Both the position numbers and the translations under genes were made by a program. Source: Formosa sp. Hel1_31_208 (GTDB lineage: Bacteria; Bacteroidota; Bacteroidia; Flavobacteriales; Flavobacteriaceae). Taken from it: DNA of 64,000 bases. Below the pieces are notes generated by a model. The model did no database searches and had not been told where the DNA came from. It saw nothing but the letters and a program-made list of their open reading frames with translations. Numbering within the stretch: position 1 is the first letter of the stretch; every line of letters starts with the position of its first letter. Below, piece by piece: positions 61,282 through 64,000 of the stretch. The stretch is taken from NCBI RefSeq assembly GCF_900104785.1, contig NZ_LT629733.1, positions 962,501 through 1,026,500 of the forward strand, read 5' to 3'.

Positions 61282-62585
61282 TGATAAAAAAACTTTTAAT
61301 AGTTTTAGTTGCTTCTTTTGCTATACAAGCCTATGCGCAAGAAGGTACCGCTTCGCCTTATTCGTTCTACGGAATAGGGAGTTTGAAGTTTAAAGGTACA
61401 GTAGAAAATAGAAGCATGGGAGGTTTGAGTATTTATACAGATAGTGTTCATGTCAATTTACGAAATCCAGCAGCCTACGTTGGTTCAAATCTTAAACTTT
61501 GGAACGAGACCAACCGTCCTGTGAAATTTTCTGTAGGTGCAAGTCATAATAGTATAAATTTAGAAGCGAACTCTGGGGAGGCTGAGGTGAGCTCTACTAC
61601 GTTTGATTATATAGCATTATCAATGCCTGTAGGTAAATTTGGTTTTGGTTTTGGCTTGGTCCCTTATACGTCTGTTGGTTACAAACTTGAAGATACTGAA
61701 GAAGATGTTATCCAAAATAGATATACTGGAGAGGGTGGTGTGAACAGAGCATTTTTTGGGTTTGGTTACCAAATATCACCTAAGTTAAGTGCTGGTATTG
61801 ACTTCAATTATAACTTCGGAAATATTCAGAATAGCGTCGTTGAGTTTTTGTATGACGAAGATGGAAATATCGTGCAATATCAAACCAGAGAAAATAATCG
61901 TTCAGATTTAAGTGGTTTAAATATCAATGTAGGATTGACTTATAAAACAATGCTTAATGAGAAATTAGAGCTTCAGACTGGATTAACCTATTCTCCAAAA
62001 AGTAATTTATCATCGGTTAATGAACGATCATTCGCAACCATAGTGATCAATTCATTAACAGGTCAGGAGTTTGTGGTTAATGAAGTTGCTGCCGATTTAG
62101 AAGCTTCGAATCTTGATAAAACAGATTTAACTTTACCTTCAAGATTGTCTTTTGGAGCTGGTATTGGCGCACCAAGAAAGTGGTTTGTTGGAGCGGAGTA
62201 CACCCTTCAAAACACAAGTGAATTTTCAAATCCAATTGTATCAATAGAAAATGCTAATTTTGTAAATGCTTCAAATGTGTCTGTTGGAGGTTTTTATATT
62301 CCAGATTACAATTCATTTTCAAGCTACTGGAAACGAGTAACCTATCGTGCTGGTTTTCATTTTGAAAACACTGGATTAGAGGTGAACAACGAAACTATTA
62401 ATGAGTTTGGCATGTCTTTTGGAGTAGGATTACCAGTTGGAAATGTTTTCTCAAATGCCAATGTTGGTTTTGAGTTCGGAAGACGAGGAACAATAAATCA
62501 AAATCTCATTCAAGAAAACTTTATCAATGTGAACATAAGTCTATCATTAAACGATAGATGGTTTGAAAAAAGAAAATATAACTAA
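61281..62585 (+). CDS. outer-membrane beta-barrel protein
   Basis: 434 aa with signal peptide (LLIVLVASFAIQAYAQ). Repeated amphipathic strands and Gly-rich turns (KFGFGFGLVPYTSVGYK, FFGFGYQISPKLSAGIDFNYNF) and a C-terminal aromatic-rich strand fit a FadL-like barrel. The start region SPYSFYGIGSLKFKGTVENRSMGG is conserved in flavobacterial homologues. Function unknown; it may move hydrophobic compounds or act in envelope biogenesis. Confidence 0.8.
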   Translation: MIKKLLIVLVASFAIQAYAQEGTASPYSFYGIGSLKFKGTVENRSMGGLSIYTDSVHVNLRNPAAYVGSNLKLWNETNRPVKFSVGASHNSINLEANSGEAEVSSTTFDYIALSMPVGKFGFGFGLVPYTSVGYKLEDTEEDVIQNRYTGEGGVNRAFFGFGYQISPKLSAGIDFNYNFGNIQNSVVEFLYDEDGNIVQYQTRENNRSDLSGLNINVGLTYKTMLNEKLELQTGLTYSPKSNLSSVNERSFATIVINSLTGQEFVVNEVAADLEASNLDKTDLTLPSRLSFGAGIGAPRKWFVGAEYTLQNTSEFSNPIVSIENANFVNASNVSVGGFYIPDYNSFSSYWKRVTYRAGFHFENTGLEVNNETINEFGMSFGVGLPVGNVFSNANVGFEFGRRGTINQNLIQENFINVNISLSLNDRWFEKRKYN

Positions 62586-62601
62586 CGTAAATTAAAAGAA
62601 G

Positions 62602-63984
62602 ATGAAAACGAGAATTACACTAATCATTGCTGCTTTGTTCATGGCGACAAACTTTAGCTTTGCGCAACAAGACGAAGAGTGTATGTTAAACTTAACGTTG
62701 ATGAATGACTACGTTAAGACAAAGAAATATGACGAAGCCTATGAGCCTTGGATGAAAGTAAGAAATAAATGTCCGAAGTTTAATATCGCACTTTATAAAT
62801 ACGGTGAGAAGATTTTAGATCATAAAATTGACAATTCCTCAGGAGCAGAAAAAGTAGCGTTTATAGAAGATTATATGGTTTTATTAGATAAAGCCAGAGA
62901 ATACTATTCAAGTAAATATGAATTAGGAGAAGTATTAGAGAGAAAAGGCGTGTTAATGTATGAGAATCAAAAAGATTTGAATATTAATGACAAAAAAATA
63001 TACGATACCTTCCACGATGCATATATGCAAGATTTGCCAAACTTTACAAATACAAAAGGATTGTATGTTTACTTTACTAAAACGGTAGACCTTTTTAATG
63101 CTGGAGAATTTGAACTTCAAAGCGTGTTTGATAAGTATGATGATGTTAACGAGCAGTTAGAAAATCTAAACGAAAAATATGCCAAGGCATTGAATGAAAT
63201 CATTCTTAAAGAAGAAAGAGGAGAAGCTTTAGGTAAAAAAGAAAAGCAATATAAAAAATACTACCAAGCTAAAATTGAAGCTAACGGTAAAGTTGCAGGA
63301 AGTTTAGATACGTATTTGGGTCAGTTAGCCAATTGTGAGAACTTAATTCCTTTATATCAAAAAGATTTTCCAACATATAAAACAGATGCTGTATGGTTAA
63401 AAAGAGCCGTAAGTAGAATGTACAACAAAGAATGTACAGATGATCCGTTATATATTGAGTTGGTAAAAGCTTATGATGCAACCGCACCATCAGCAGATAC
63501 AAAGTATTTTGTTGCAAATGTATTGTATAAGCAAGGCAAAAACTCTGAAGGTGATAAATACATCAGAGAAGCTTATGAATTAGAAACAGATACATTTAAA
63601 AAATCAAAACTAGCGAAGCGAATCGCAAATGCTTTCAAAAAGAGAGGAAGCTATGGGACTGCGAGAACATACTATAGAGAAGCCTTGAAGTTGAATCCAT
63701 CAGATGGAACTCCACACTTAAGAATTGCATCTATGTATGCAGACAGTGCTAAGAATTGTGGTGATTCTAACTTTAATAAAAGAGCGGTATTTTGGTATGC
63801 TGCACAAGAGGCTTTAAAAGCGGGCCAAGTAGATCCAAGCTTAAAATCGACAGCGTCAAAAACAGCAGCATCTTATAACGCTAATGCACCAACAAAAGCT
63901 GAAATATTTACAGCTGGGAATGCAGGAGAAACCATCACTATTGGGTGTTGGATGGGAGGTAGCGTAAGAGTGCCAAGCCTATAA
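62602..63984 (+). CDS. exported TPR protein
   Basis: 460 aa with signal peptide (LIIAALFMATNFSFAQ). Helical repeats occur throughout; a clear TPR pair is around residues 350-385 (GTARTYYREALKLNPSDGTPHLRIASMYAD). The C-terminal 40 residues (GETITIGCWMGGSVRVPSL) are a separate small motif. Probably a periplasmic scaffold. It follows the barrel gene by 16 bases. Confidence 0.82.
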   Translation: MKTRITLIIAALFMATNFSFAQQDEECMLNLTLMNDYVKTKKYDEAYEPWMKVRNKCPKFNIALYKYGEKILDHKIDNSSGAEKVAFIEDYMVLLDKAREYYSSKYELGEVLERKGVLMYENQKDLNINDKKIYDTFHDAYMQDLPNFTNTKGLYVYFTKTVDLFNAGEFELQSVFDKYDDVNEQLENLNEKYAKALNEIILKEERGEALGKKEKQYKKYYQAKIEANGKVAGSLDTYLGQLANCENLIPLYQKDFPTYKTDAVWLKRAVSRMYNKECTDDPLYIELVKAYDATAPSADTKYFVANVLYKQGKNSEGDKYIREAYELETDTFKKSKLAKRIANAFKKRGSYGTARTYYREALKLNPSDGTPHLRIASMYADSAKNCGDSNFNKRAVFWYAAQEALKAGQVDPSLKSTASKTAASYNANAPTKAEIFTAGNAGETITIGCWMGGSVRVPSL

Positions 63985-64000
63985 ATGAAACGTCAAATAT
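63985..64000 (+). CDS. start of the next gene (partial; possibly lptC)
   Basis: ATG directly follows the TPR stop and the frame reads MKRQI to the window edge. In related genomes the gene here is often the LPS-export protein LptC; the five codons seen are too few to confirm this. Confidence 0.35.

Noticed and set aside
1..64000. CRISPR arrays, rRNA genes, IS elements
   Set aside because: No regularly spaced direct repeats with spacers, no rRNA sequence and no transposase were seen.

Overview
The window looks like chromosome from a marine-type member of the Flavobacteriaceae (Bacteroidota). The evidence is AT-rich DNA, promoters of the Bacteroidota -7 type (TAnnTTTG), weak or absent Shine-Dalgarno sites, a type IX secretion sorting tail, a mevalonate pathway and an arsenosugar cluster. 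The assignment rests on gene content and motifs only.

Layout. 1-15.8 kb: end of a secreted T9SS cargo protein, an M20 dipeptidase, tRNA-Leu(UAG), a GAF-domain protein, and an HD domain fused to a Pycsar-type membrane effector. Then comes a possible redox-stress run (SelO AMPylase, hydrolase-OsmC fusion, EgtB, EgtD) and a very large phosphoesterase/beta-barrel lipoprotein. 15.9-23.4 kb: a tightly overlapping plus-strand run (glycerophosphodiesterase, BaiN-like flavoprotein, DUF1697), then mevalonate genes (mvaD, mevalonate kinase), a UbiA prenyltransferase, a nitrilase and an RsuA-like protein that lacks its catalytic Asp. 23.4-25 kb: two exported proteins on the minus strand. 25.1-30.8 kb: a polyamine operon (arginine decarboxylase, agmatinase, deoxyhypusine-synthase-like enzyme, GNAT/nitrilase fusion) behind a leader of about 340 nt that can form several hairpins and holds two tiny ORFs. 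30.8-37.3 kb: a minus-strand run of three glycosyltransferases, a polyferredoxin and an FAD oxidoreductase. 37.5-39.3 kb: a GH113-like lipoprotein and a phosphoesterase. 39.3-45.5 kb: an arsenosugar biosynthesis cluster (two glycosyltransferases, DUF547, ArsM, purine nucleoside phosphorylase, rhodanese, ArsS, peroxidase-like), followed by guanine deaminase and an MtfA peptidase.

46,976-60,301 is a 13.3-kb integrated element inserted in the 3' end of tRNA-Phe(GAA) and bounded by a 15-bp direct repeat. It carries a tyrosine integrase, an AbiH abortive-infection protein, a phage/plasmid-type replication protein, an excisionase-like HTH protein, an RteC-like protein, a small XRE regulator and a complete type I restriction-modification system (hsdM, hsdS, hsdR). 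Both ends carry pairs of the 9-mer GTTGTACAC at 12-bp spacing, which I read as candidate integrase arm sites. The element also supplies a new terminator for the tRNA it interrupts.

60.4-64 kb returns to core genome: type III pantothenate kinase, an outer-membrane protein, a TPR protein and the first codons of the next gene.

Most notable points: the structured speA leader, the phased 9-mers at both ends of the element, the HD-Pycsar fusion without a nearby cyclase, and the RsuA-family protein with Asp replaced by Gly.
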